Positions 6,907-13,057 of a stretch of DNA of 15,178 bases are shown piece after piece (the stretch's first letter is position 1; each line of letters starts with the position of its first letter). Source of the DNA: CAIWXH01 sp964555675 (GTDB lineage Bacteria > Chloroflexota > Chloroflexia > Chloroflexales > Chloroflexaceae); assembly GCA_964555675.1 (NCBI GenBank), contig CAZKTU010000157.1, positions 1 through 15,178 of the forward strand. The letters run 5' to 3'. The position numbers and the translations under genes are program-made. The notes beneath the pieces were generated by a model, which saw only the letters and a list, made by a program, of their open reading frames with translations, ran no database searches and had not been told where the DNA came from.

Positions 6907-7827
6907 ATGCGACCCAGCAGACTCCTCAGCGCCCTCACGGCGGCCCTGGCGGCGGCCCTTATGCTCACAGCGTGCGGCGGCCAGCTGGCCAGCGCGCCCA
7001 ACCCCGAAAGCGCGATCCCTGCATCGGAGCCCCAGGCCATGGCGACCGCGGCTCCCGCCGCGCCGGCAGGCGGGGCCGGCCTCGAAGAGAAGGCCTACGA
7101 CCAGAGCGGCGACACGGCGACCCAGGCCCAGCAGCCCGCCGGCCAGCGCCTGGTGATCAAGAGCGCGACGGTCGCGATCCAGGTCGAGGGCGTGGCCGCG
7201 GCCGAGGCCCAGATCCGCGCCCGCGCCGAGCAGCTCGGCGGCTATGTGGTCAGTGTGCAGACCAACGGCAGCGACGAGTATATGTCCTCGCTGGTCACCT
7301 TCCGCGTGCCCGCCGAGCGCTTCGAGGAGGCCATGAGCGGGGTCGAGGGCCTGGCCCGCAAGGTGCTCAGCCGCAGCGTCGGCGGCGAAGACGTGACCGA
7401 GGAGTTCGTCGACCTGGGCTCGCGCCTGCGCAACCTCGAGGCCACCCGCGACCGCCTGCTCGACCTGCTGGCTAAGGCCACGAGGGTCGAGGACGCGCTA
7501 CAGGTCAACCAGGCCCTCACCGACGTGCAGGGCCAGATCGAGCAGATCCAGGGGCGCATGAAGTACCTGACCCAGAGCGCGGCCTTCTCGACCATCACGG
7601 CCGACCTGCAGCCGGTGCCGCCGCCCCCGACGATCTACGAGGAGGACGGCTGGCAGCCCCTGCGCGTGGCCGGCGAAGCCCTGGCCGGCCTGGTCAGCTT
7701 CGGGCAGGGTCTGGTCAGCCTCGGCATCGTGCTGCTGGTCTGGTCGCCCGTCTGGCTGCCCCTGCTGCTGCTGGCCCGCTGGGGCCTGCGCCGCGCCGGC
7801 ATCGGCCGCCGCAACCGCCCGGCCTAA
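6907..7827 (+). CDS. DUF4349 lipoprotein
   Basis: 306 residues, starting after GGAG with a 7-base spacer. The signal peptide ends in lipobox LTAC with Cys23, followed by a low-complexity Ala/Pro/Gln linker to about residue 75. The DUF4349 domain then follows in full: RLVIKSATVAIQVEG, GGYVVSVQTNGSDEY, VTFRVPAERFEEAM, the signature GGEDVTEEFVDLGSRLRNLEATRDRLLDLL, and IQGRMKYLTQSAAFSTI. A long amphipathic, coiled-coil-like stretch covers about residues 170-225. One hydrophobic helix lies near 270-292 with a basic cytoplasmic-type end (RWGLRRAGIGRRNR), so the protein would be anchored at both ends, by lipid and by helix. DUF4349 proteins are envelope proteins of unknown function, widespread in Gram-positive bacteria and Chloroflexota. 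It is transcribed alone and converges on the PH-domain gene. Confidence 0.92.
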   Translation: MRPSRLLSALTAALAAALMLTACGGQLASAPNPESAIPASEPQAMATAAPAAPAGGAGLEEKAYDQSGDTATQAQQPAGQRLVIKSATVAIQVEGVAAAEAQIRARAEQLGGYVVSVQTNGSDEYMSSLVTFRVPAERFEEAMSGVEGLARKVLSRSVGGEDVTEEFVDLGSRLRNLEATRDRLLDLLAKATRVEDALQVNQALTDVQGQIEQIQGRMKYLTQSAAFSTITADLQPVPPPPTIYEEDGWQPLRVAGEALAGLVSFGQGLVSLGIVLLVWSPVWLPLLLLARWGLRRAGIGRRNRPA

Positions 7828-7837
7828 CGACGAATGA

Positions 7838-7868
7838 ATGAAGGATGAAGCGAGTCTTCATCCTTCAT
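7838..7868. terminator. Bidirectional hairpin terminator between convergent genes
   Basis: A 13-bp perfect stem (7838-7850 with 7856-7868) has loop CGAGT. It lies ten bases past the DUF4349 stop on the plus strand and directly after the PH-domain gene stop (7872) on the minus strand, so it can serve both. Both arms are built from the heptamer GAAGGAT and its complement: the terminator appears to have arisen from the repeat in opposite orientations. Confidence 0.65.
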
Positions 7869-7893
7869 CCTTCATCCTTCGGCTTCACCCTTC
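7856..7893 (-). repeat. Heptamer tandem repeat (GAAGGRT) overlapping the 3' end of the PH-domain gene
   Basis: Read on the minus strand, the tract is GAAGGGT, GAAGCC, then three GAAGGAT units and a degenerate GAAGACT. The last codons of the PH-domain gene (encoding KGEAEG and the TGA) lie inside the repeat, so the repeat sets the C-terminus of that protein. The same heptamer occurs at 10195-10227. Confidence 0.75.
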
Positions 7894-9350
7894 GGCTTAA
7901 GCTCGCCGAACTGGCCCTGGTAGTTATGGAACTGGCGCAGCAGGCTGAGGGACTCGTCGAGGGCGCGGTCGCGGTCGCCGCGGCGGTAGGCCGAGATATG
8001 CTGGTTGATCGTCGCCGCCACCTCGCGCGGCCGCGGCACGCGCTTGAAGGTGAAGGCACCGCCGCTGCCGGCGGTCTTGACCAGCACATCGCCATAGCCC
8101 AAAATATTGCTCAGGAAGGTCGTCTTGTAGTTGACGGTCTGGATCGTCCCCAGGCCCGCCGAGCGCCGGCTCTCGGGGCCGAAGGGCCGCTTCTCGACGT
8201 CGACGATCGTCGAGCTGGTGACGATATACTGGTCGTTGCGGTAATCCTCGATCTCATAGGCCGCCCAGAGCACGCAGGCGATCAGGGCGATCAGCCCGAT
8301 CAGAATCAGCCAGCCGGTGGCCACCCAGGCGGCCACGATAAAGACCAGCGGCACCAGGATGGCCAGGAAGACCAGCAGCGGCCATAACAGGGCCCGCGCC
8401 AGGAAGATCCAGTGCGGGTACCAGGTGACCGTGCCCTGGCCCACATCGACCACCGGGTTGTCGACCAGCACCCGACGGGCGAAGAAGGGCATCTTGAGCA
8501 CCGGGAAGGGATAGCTGTAGGGCGTCTTGTCGACCTTGTCGTCGTAGACCCGGGCATTGATCAGCTGGGTGAAGTTGCGCGCACCCTGGCGGGCCAGCAT
8601 CTCGCGCCTGGCCGTGAAGATGCGCCGCTGCATCTCCTTGGCCTCGTTGGCGGCGCGAAAATTGATCGGCTGGCCGGCGTTGGCCGCGGTCACCGTGATA
8701 TTGCTGTAGTTGAACCAGTGCTGCAGGTAGGTCTCGGTGCGCGAGACGATATTCTGGATATCCTCGAGCATAATGTCCTGCTGCACCTGCTTCTCGATCA
8801 GGCGCGGGATCAAGATCGCGCCGTTGTAGTAGATCACACGCATATTCGTCAAAATCAGCTTGTCGGCCAGCAGGTCGACCAGCAGATAGAAGACGACAAT
8901 GCTCGCCACCAGGGTGACGACCAGCAGCACCAGGGCCGTCGGCTTGAAAAGATTGAACTGGCCCGTATCGACGCGGAACAGCTCGCCGCCGGCGACCCTG
9001 AAGCTCAGGATCACCACCACTACCAGCCCCATCGCCAGCAGCCCCCAGCGCCTGCTGTGGTAACCATCACTGTCCACGACCCCCATCAGCACCCAGAGGG
9101 CCCCGATGAAGGCGACCAGCGCCATGAACAGCCAGCCCACCAGGTCGATCTGGAAACGCGGCCCCGGGTACTGAACCTCCAGCGCGCCGCCCACGGCGGT
9201 ATAGATGAAGAGCCCCAGGGCGATCAGCAGGATCGACACGGGAATGACCAGGGTGGTCACCCCGGATAGCCAGTGGCGGTCAATATGGTAGAGGATCTCT
9301 TCGCCCTCGAGCAGGGTGAGCCGCCACGAACGGTCCCGTGATGAGGCCAT
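7872..9350 (-). CDS. Membrane protein with two bacterial PH (bPH2/YdbS-like) domains
   Basis: 492 residues from the ATG at 9350 (GGGGAG about ten bases upstream). In-frame ATGs further out would invade the divergent promoter. The N-terminus RLTLLEGEEILYHIDRHW is the usual lead-in to bPH2 proteins. Four hydrophobic segments follow within about residues 28-190. A first PH-like domain starts around residue 195 (LTNMRVIYYNGAILIP, then QQDIMLEDIQNI). A pair of long hydrophobic segments follows (from WIFLARALLWPLLVFL to LIALIACVLWAAYEI), and then a second PH-like domain (QYIVTSSTIVDVEKRPFG, GTIQTVNYKTTFLSNILG, YGDVLVKTAGSGGAFTFKRVPRP). The Gly-Asp-Val strand near the end is a bPH2 hallmark. Proteins of this type sit in the cytoplasmic membrane; their role is not established. 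The C-terminal KGEAEG is encoded by a heptamer repeat. Confidence 0.85.
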   Translation of the reverse strand: MASSRDRSWRLTLLEGEEILYHIDRHWLSGVTTLVIPVSILLIALGLFIYTAVGGALEVQYPGPRFQIDLVGWLFMALVAFIGALWVLMGVVDSDGYHSRRWGLLAMGLVVVVILSFRVAGGELFRVDTGQFNLFKPTALVLLVVTLVASIVVFYLLVDLLADKLILTNMRVIYYNGAILIPRLIEKQVQQDIMLEDIQNIVSRTETYLQHWFNYSNITVTAANAGQPINFRAANEAKEMQRRIFTARREMLARQGARNFTQLINARVYDDKVDKTPYSYPFPVLKMPFFARRVLVDNPVVDVGQGTVTWYPHWIFLARALLWPLLVFLAILVPLVFIVAAWVATGWLILIGLIALIACVLWAAYEIEDYRNDQYIVTSSTIVDVEKRPFGPESRRSAGLGTIQTVNYKTTFLSNILGYGDVLVKTAGSGGAFTFKRVPRPREVAATINQHISAYRRGDRDRALDESLSLLRQFHNYQGQFGELKPKGEAEG

Positions 9351-9390
9351 AGCCACTCTTCTCCCCACAGCCGACAACAGACGATACTCA

Positions 9391-9475
9391 ATCATACACC
9401 GTCGATCAAGGCTTCGGGTAGCCGGCCGGCCCCAATCTCGCCCTGCCCGCCTCAGCAGCCTCAAAGGTGTATAAT
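9391..9475. promoter_or_regulatory. Divergent promoters for the PH-domain gene and the 228-residue protein gene
   Basis: Two near-identical elements face away from each other: GGTGTATGAT on the minus strand with -10 TATGAT at 9396-9391, and GGTGTATAAT on the plus strand with -10 TATAAT at 9470-9475. Leaders would be roughly 34 and 24 bases long. No good -35 hexamers are seen. Downstream of the plus-strand -10 there is GGTGT (9466-9470) paired at a distance with ACACC, and an internal TGTACA, which might be an operator. Confidence 0.5.
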
Positions 9476-9505
9476 GCAACGTGTACAACACCTTAAGGAT
9501 CGCCC

Positions 9506-10192
9506 ATGTTGACCTATGAGAATTTCGTCTCGGTCCTGCTCAATACGATTGAGCGGGCCGGGCTGAACATCGCCTACACGCAGGAACTGCTGGACACCCA
9601 CGCCCTGGGTCGCAGCCTGAGCATAACATGCCTGCCCGACGGGGTCGAGGACACGAGCAGCCCCCTCGAGCCATCGCTGCGGGCGGTGGTCTCGTTCCGC
9701 TGGTCGCCCGAGTTCACAGTCTTCTCTCTGCGGGGCGTCGAGTCTCTCGACAATATCGAGCGTTTCGTCGACGAGCGCCTCTTCGCCCAGGCCCGCAGCG
9801 GCCCCTCCCTCGACGTCGAGGTGAGCTACCACCTGCCTCTGCCCGCCGACCGCCAGCACGATCTGAGCGCCCTGTCGGTGATCGCCCACTCCGTCCAAGA
9901 GCTGCACAACTCGCTCGTCGACGACGAGGACGCCATGCGCGTCGAGAGTCTGCTCACCTTCGGCCCCGGCGGCGCGGCCCGCGTCCAGGGCGTGAACGCC
10001 GTGCGCATGTGGAGCCTCGACGAGGCCCTCTACGACGCCGATCTGCTCGCCCTCACCTTCGAGGAGCTCTGCGCCGAGCTCCACGCCATGCTCGAGCTGC
10101 TGAACGCCCAGTTCGGCCCCGCCGACGAGCCCCAGAGCGGCATCGATGCCCTGCCCGCCGACCGGCGCTACCTCAAGCCGCCCACCGCATGA
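9506..10192 (+). CDS. Hypothetical acidic soluble protein, encoded upstream of the McrB-like ATPase
   Basis: 228 residues, not recognised. The start has AAGGA with a 7-base spacer and a TATAAT box 30 bases before the ATG. There is no signal peptide and no hydrophobic helix, and the composition is acidic, so a cytoplasmic protein is expected. The N-terminus (ENFVSVLLNTIERAGLN) looks helical. Residues about 58-115 alternate like beta strands (LRAVVSFRWSPEFTVFSL, then LDVEVSYHLPLP). The C-terminal part is helical (LDEALYDADLLALTFEELC, AELHAMLELLNAQF) and ends in a Pro-rich tail. It contains no catalytic motif I can name. The stop is 28 bases before the McrB-like start with only heptamer repeats between, so the two are probably one operon and may act together. 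Confidence 0.75.
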   Translation: MLTYENFVSVLLNTIERAGLNIAYTQELLDTHALGRSLSITCLPDGVEDTSSPLEPSLRAVVSFRWSPEFTVFSLRGVESLDNIERFVDERLFAQARSGPSLDVEVSYHLPLPADRQHDLSALSVIAHSVQELHNSLVDDEDAMRVESLLTFGPGGAARVQGVNAVRMWSLDEALYDADLLALTFEELCAELHAMLELLNAQFGPADEPQSGIDALPADRRYLKPPTA

Positions 10193-10194
10193 GC

Positions 10195-10227
10195 GAAGGA
10201 TGAAGGGTGAAGGGTGAAGGATGAAGG
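10195..10227 (+). repeat. Heptamer tandem repeat GAAGGRT between the hypothetical gene and the McrB-like gene
   Basis: Units are GAAGGAT, GAAGGGT, GAAGGGT, GAAGGAT and a partial GAAGG, about 4.7 copies. The unit itself resembles a Shine-Dalgarno sequence, and the ATG at 10221 is formed by the fourth unit (GGATGAAGG), so repeat number would set initiation spacing of the downstream gene. It is the same unit as at 7856-7893. Confidence 0.8.
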
Positions 10228-11957
10228 TCGCTCGACCGATGAACCCGCTCCTCCCCCCAGAGGCCCTCGCCGCCCTGAGTACGCCCGGCGTCGCCGAGCG
10301 CTGGCAGGCCGTGCAAGCGCACCTGCACCCGACCCTGGCCGCCCTCGCCGAGCAGATCGCCGACGCCGCGGCGAAGCGCCACCCCCGCCTCTGGCCCCTC
10401 TACGAGCTGAGCTTCAAGCACCAGCGCTCGGTCCACCGCGGGCGCGGCGGGCGCGCCCCGATCGACGACTACTGGGTCGCCTTCGACCGCCCGCCCCGCG
10501 GCGCCGGCGTGCTGCTGGCCGTCAGCGCCGTCGACCAGGCTGTGCTGGTCGGCCTGCAGCTCTGGCGCGCCCGCAAGCCCGCCCTGGCCCGCATCTGGGG
10601 CGAGTCGCGCGCCGTCTGGGAGCCTCTGGCGGCGCGGATCGGCCGCGAGGGCCAGGTGCGCTTCGTCGGCGCCGAGGCCCCGCCCGCCCCTGCGCAGGGG
10701 GCCGCGGGCTGGGTCGAGCAATACCTCGAGCAGCGCAAGGCGGCCTATCTGTGGGCCGGCTTCGTCTACCCCTGGGCGAGCCTGCCCGCCGACCTCGCCG
10801 CGCGCCTCACGGCCGACGTGCTCGAGCTGCTGCCGCTCAACGAGGCCCTGATGGAGCAGGCCGAGGCGAGCGAGCCCGGCGGCGCGGCCCTGCTGCGCGA
10901 GCGCCCCGCCGCCTATGCCGGCGCCGGCGTCCCGCCAATCGAGGTGATCGGCGAGCGCGTCAAGGCCCGCGGCTTCACCATCGGCGAGCTGACCCTGCGG
11001 GCCTACCACGTAGCCATGCAGACCAGGCCCCTGGTGATCCTGCCGGGCATCAGCGGCACCGGCAAGACCCGCCTGACCAGGCTCTACGCCGACGCCGTGT
11101 ACGACGTGCCGCCCGGGCGCGACAACCCCTATTACCTCGCCGTGGCGGTGCAGCCCGACTGGCACAACGCCCGCGACCTGCTCGGCTACTACAACGCCCT
11201 GACCGGCAGCTACCACGCCACGCCCTTCCTGCGCTTCCTGCTACAGGCCGCGGCCGACCCGCAGCAGCCCTACTACGTTTGCCTCGACGAGCTGAACCTG
11301 GCCCGCCCCGAGTACTACCTGGCCCCGCTCCTCTCGGCCATGGAGACCGCCGAGGGCCTGATCGACCTCGGCACGCCGACGCCCGAGGCGCCACTCGCGG
11401 GCGGCGGCCTGGTGCGCAGCCCCGTGCGCCTGCCGGTGAACCTGCGCCTCATCGGCACGGTCAATGTCGACGAGAGCACTTTCGCCCTGAGCGACAAGCT
11501 GCTCGACCGGGCCAATGTGATCGAGCTGACCGATGTCGATCTGCCCGGCTTCCGCGCCAGCTACGACGGGCCGGTGGACGAGGCCGTCTGGGCGGGCATC
11601 GTGGCCGTCCACCAGATCGTCGCCGCGGCGGGCCACCCCTTCGGCTACAGGGCCATTGGCGAGATGCTGCGCTTCGTCGAGCAGGCCCGCGGCTCGCTCG
11701 CGCCCACCCAGGCCCTCGACCTCCAGCTCAAGCAGAAGGTGCTGCCGCGCCTGCGCGGCGAGGACGCCCCCCGCCTCAGGCGGGCCCTGAGCGAGCTGCT
11801 CAGCCTGACCCTCGGCCTCGAGCCGCGCGTCTGGGGCAAGGCCGCCCAGGTCGGCGCCGCCCAGCTCGCCGCGGCCCCCTACCCCGAGAGCGCCGCCAAG
11901 CTCAGGCGCATGCTCGAGCGCCTCGACCAGGACGGCTTCACCGACTTTTATGGGTAG
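10221..11957 (+). CDS. McrB-type AAA+ ATPase/GTPase with an unassigned N-terminal domain
   Basis: 578 residues from ATG 10221 (GAAGGG six bases upstream; an alternative start is Met7 at 10239). The N-terminal ~240 residues are a separate domain. The segment around residues 58-95 (PLYELSFKHQRSVHRGRGG, then DDYWVAFDRPPRG) faintly recalls DUF1054/YktB-type proteins, which I could not confirm. The AAA+ module starts near residue 235. Walker A is GISGTGKT at 276-283. AVQPDWHNARDLLGYYNALTG at about 308-329 is the conserved strand-loop of McrB-like proteins. Walker B is VCLDELN with Asp356-Glu357, followed by LARPEYYLAPLLSAME. Sensor 1 is IGTVNVDESTF, and a late Arg430 (LLDRANVIEL) is a candidate Arg finger. 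McrB proteins power McrC-type nucleases in defence; no McrC or DUF2357 gene is visible downstream. A role in DNA restriction or defence is inferred from family only. Confidence 0.85.
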   Translation: MKVARPMNPLLPPEALAALSTPGVAERWQAVQAHLHPTLAALAEQIADAAAKRHPRLWPLYELSFKHQRSVHRGRGGRAPIDDYWVAFDRPPRGAGVLLAVSAVDQAVLVGLQLWRARKPALARIWGESRAVWEPLAARIGREGQVRFVGAEAPPAPAQGAAGWVEQYLEQRKAAYLWAGFVYPWASLPADLAARLTADVLELLPLNEALMEQAEASEPGGAALLRERPAAYAGAGVPPIEVIGERVKARGFTIGELTLRAYHVAMQTRPLVILPGISGTGKTRLTRLYADAVYDVPPGRDNPYYLAVAVQPDWHNARDLLGYYNALTGSYHATPFLRFLLQAAADPQQPYYVCLDELNLARPEYYLAPLLSAMETAEGLIDLGTPTPEAPLAGGGLVRSPVRLPVNLRLIGTVNVDESTFALSDKLLDRANVIELTDVDLPGFRASYDGPVDEAVWAGIVAVHQIVAAAGHPFGYRAIGEMLRFVEQARGSLAPTQALDLQLKQKVLPRLRGEDAPRLRRALSELLSLTLGLEPRVWGKAAQVGAAQLAAAPYPESAAKLRRMLERLDQDGFTDFYG

Positions 11958-11965
11958 TGGAGAGA

Positions 11966-12000
11966 GGGGAGCCAGAGGGGCTTCGCCCCTCTGAAACTCC
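11966..12000 (+). repeat. REP-like palindromic element, copy 1
   Basis: 35-bp unit of GGGGAG, then a hairpin CAGAGGGGC-TTC-GCCCCTCTG (9-bp arms, 11973-11993), then AAACTCC. The outer GGGAG and CTCCC can also pair. A GGAG tetranucleotide 5' of a hairpin is the layout of bacterial REP sequences mobilised by RAYT (TnpA-REP) transposases. It lies nine bases after the McrB-like stop and could also act as its terminator. Confidence 0.65.
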
Positions 12001-12014
12001 CGTCTGCACGGCGC

Positions 12015-12049
12015 GGGGAGCCAGAGGGGCTTCGCCCCTCTGAAACTCC
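12015..12049 (+). repeat. REP-like palindromic element, copy 2
   Basis: Identical over all 35 bases and in the same orientation as the copy at 11966-12000, offset by 49 bp. The hairpin spans 12022-12042. Direct head-to-tail pairing of an imperfect palindrome is typical of REP clusters. Confidence 0.65.
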
Positions 12050-12063
12050 TCAGTCCGCATCAG

Positions 12064-12118
12064 GGATGCGACAGACCCTGTTACCATCGGTGCTACAATC
12101 GCCTTGGGTAACCTTCAA
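12064..12118 (+). repeat. 55-bp sequence duplicated across the scaffold gap, left copy
   Basis: Identical to 12219-12273. It ends exactly at the first N, while the other copy begins exactly after the last N. A small palindrome, CGCATC-AGG-GATGCG (12056-12070), overlaps its left end. Read as an overlap between two contig ends rather than a biological repeat. Confidence 0.8.
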
Positions 12119-12218
12119 NNNNNNNNNNNNNNNNNNNNNNNNNNNNNNNNNNNNNNNNNNNNNNNNNNNNNNNNNNNNNNNNNNNNNNNNNNNNNNNNNN
12201 NNNNNNNNNNNNNNNNNN
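12119..12218. other. Scaffold gap of 100 N
   Basis: Exactly 100 unknown bases, a conventional placeholder length, so the true distance is unknown and could be negative (overlap). Any gene linking the McrB-like and ParA genes could be missing here. Confidence 0.95.
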
Positions 12219-12273
12219 GGATGCGACAGACCCTGTTACCATCGGTGCTACAATCGCCTTGGGTAACCTTCAA
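12219..12273 (+). repeat. 55-bp sequence duplicated across the scaffold gap, right copy
   Basis: Identical to 12064-12118. This copy contains the likely promoter of the ParA gene, so the right copy is the functional one if the two are really a single locus. Confidence 0.8.
12235..12267 (+). promoter_or_regulatory. ParA operon promoter with flanking dyad
   Basis: TGCTACAAT (12246-12254) is an extended -10 element (TGnTAnnnT) 38 bases before the ATG at 12293. It is bracketed by the inverted repeat GTTACC (12235-12240) and GGTAAC (12262-12267), a possible operator covering the start of transcription. No -35 was found. ParA-type operons are often autoregulated, so self-control is plausible but unproven. 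Confidence 0.5.
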
Positions 12274-12292
12274 CAGCCTCGGGAGTAATGCC

Positions 12293-13057
12293 ATGGGCCA
12301 CACGTTTGCGCTGGCCATGCAGAAGGGCGGCGTCGGCAAGACGACCACGGCCTTGAGTCTGGGCGCGGTGCTGGCCGAGCGCGGGCGGCGTGTGCTGCTG
12401 ATCGACATCGACCCCCAGGCCAACCTGACTCAGGGGCTAGGCATCGACCCCGCGGCCCTCGAATACAGCGTCTACGAGGTCTTGCTCAACCCCGAGCGGG
12501 GCAGCGCCTTCGCCACCGTGCCGACCGCGGCCGGGGCCGACCTGATCCCCTCGTCCCTCGACCTGGCCGGCGCCGAGCTCGAGCTGGCCGGCAAGGTCGG
12601 GCGCGAGCTGCTGCTGCGCAAGGCCCTGCGCGAGGCCCGCACGCGGTACGACTACATCCTGATCGACCCGCCCCCTAGCCTGGGCATCTTCTCGCTCAAC
12701 GCTCTCGCCGCCTGTGACCGCGTGCTGGTGCCGATGCAGCTCCACGCCTACGCCCTCAAGGCCATGCCCCAGCTCGAGCAGACGATCGAGCTGGTGCGCG
12801 AGATCCACCCCACCCTGGCGATCGGCGGCATCGTCTGCACCCTGGCCGACCGGCGCACCAACCTGAGCGGCCTGGTCGAGCAGGAGGTGCGCGAGCGTTA
12901 CGCCGATCTGGTCTTCGAGACGGTCATCCCCATGAATGTGAAGCTGGCCGAGGCCCCCAGCACCGGCTCGCCGATCAGCAGCTACGCGCCCAACAGCGCC
13001 GGGGCCCAGGCCTACGCGGCCCTCGCCGACGAGCTGGAGGCCCGCTATGGCCGCTGA
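12293..13057 (+). CDS. parA: ParA/Soj-type ATPase
   Basis: 254 residues, chromosomal Soj-like length, from ATG 12293 with GGGAG seven bases upstream. The deviant Walker A is KGGVGKTT at residues 11-18, with both the signature Lys11 and Lys16. Walker A' is LLIDIDPQANLTQGLG (Asp38, Asp40), and Walker B is YILIDPPPS (Asp125). Later Soj signatures are IGGIVCTLADRRTNLS, VFETVIPMNVKLAEAPS and NSAGAQAYAALADEL. Such ATPases dimerise on ATP, bind DNA non-specifically and position chromosomes, plasmids or protein cargo when their ATPase is stimulated by a partner's basic peptide. No ParB gene follows. Instead the stop overlaps the start of an alpha/beta hydrolase gene by 11 bases, pointing to translational coupling and a shared function. 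The chromosomal segregation role is the default; cargo positioning is the alternative. Confidence 0.92.
   Translation: MGHTFALAMQKGGVGKTTTALSLGAVLAERGRRVLLIDIDPQANLTQGLGIDPAALEYSVYEVLLNPERGSAFATVPTAAGADLIPSSLDLAGAELELAGKVGRELLLRKALREARTRYDYILIDPPPSLGIFSLNALAACDRVLVPMQLHAYALKAMPQLEQTIELVREIHPTLAIGGIVCTLADRRTNLSGLVEQEVRERYADLVFETVIPMNVKLAEAPSTGSPISSYAPNSAGAQAYAALADELEARYGR

Noticed and set aside
7856..7893. The heptamer arrays as a CRISPR
   Set aside because: Units are 7 bp with no spacers and no cas genes nearby.
10214..12043. A 609-codon plus-strand frame overlapping the McrB-like gene
   Set aside because: Arg/Pro/Ala-rich out-of-frame translation; the overlapping frame carries all AAA+ motifs.
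12064..12273. The 55-bp duplication as attL/attR of an integrated element
   Set aside because: No integrase, no tRNA target, and both copies stop exactly at the N run, which is better explained by assembly.
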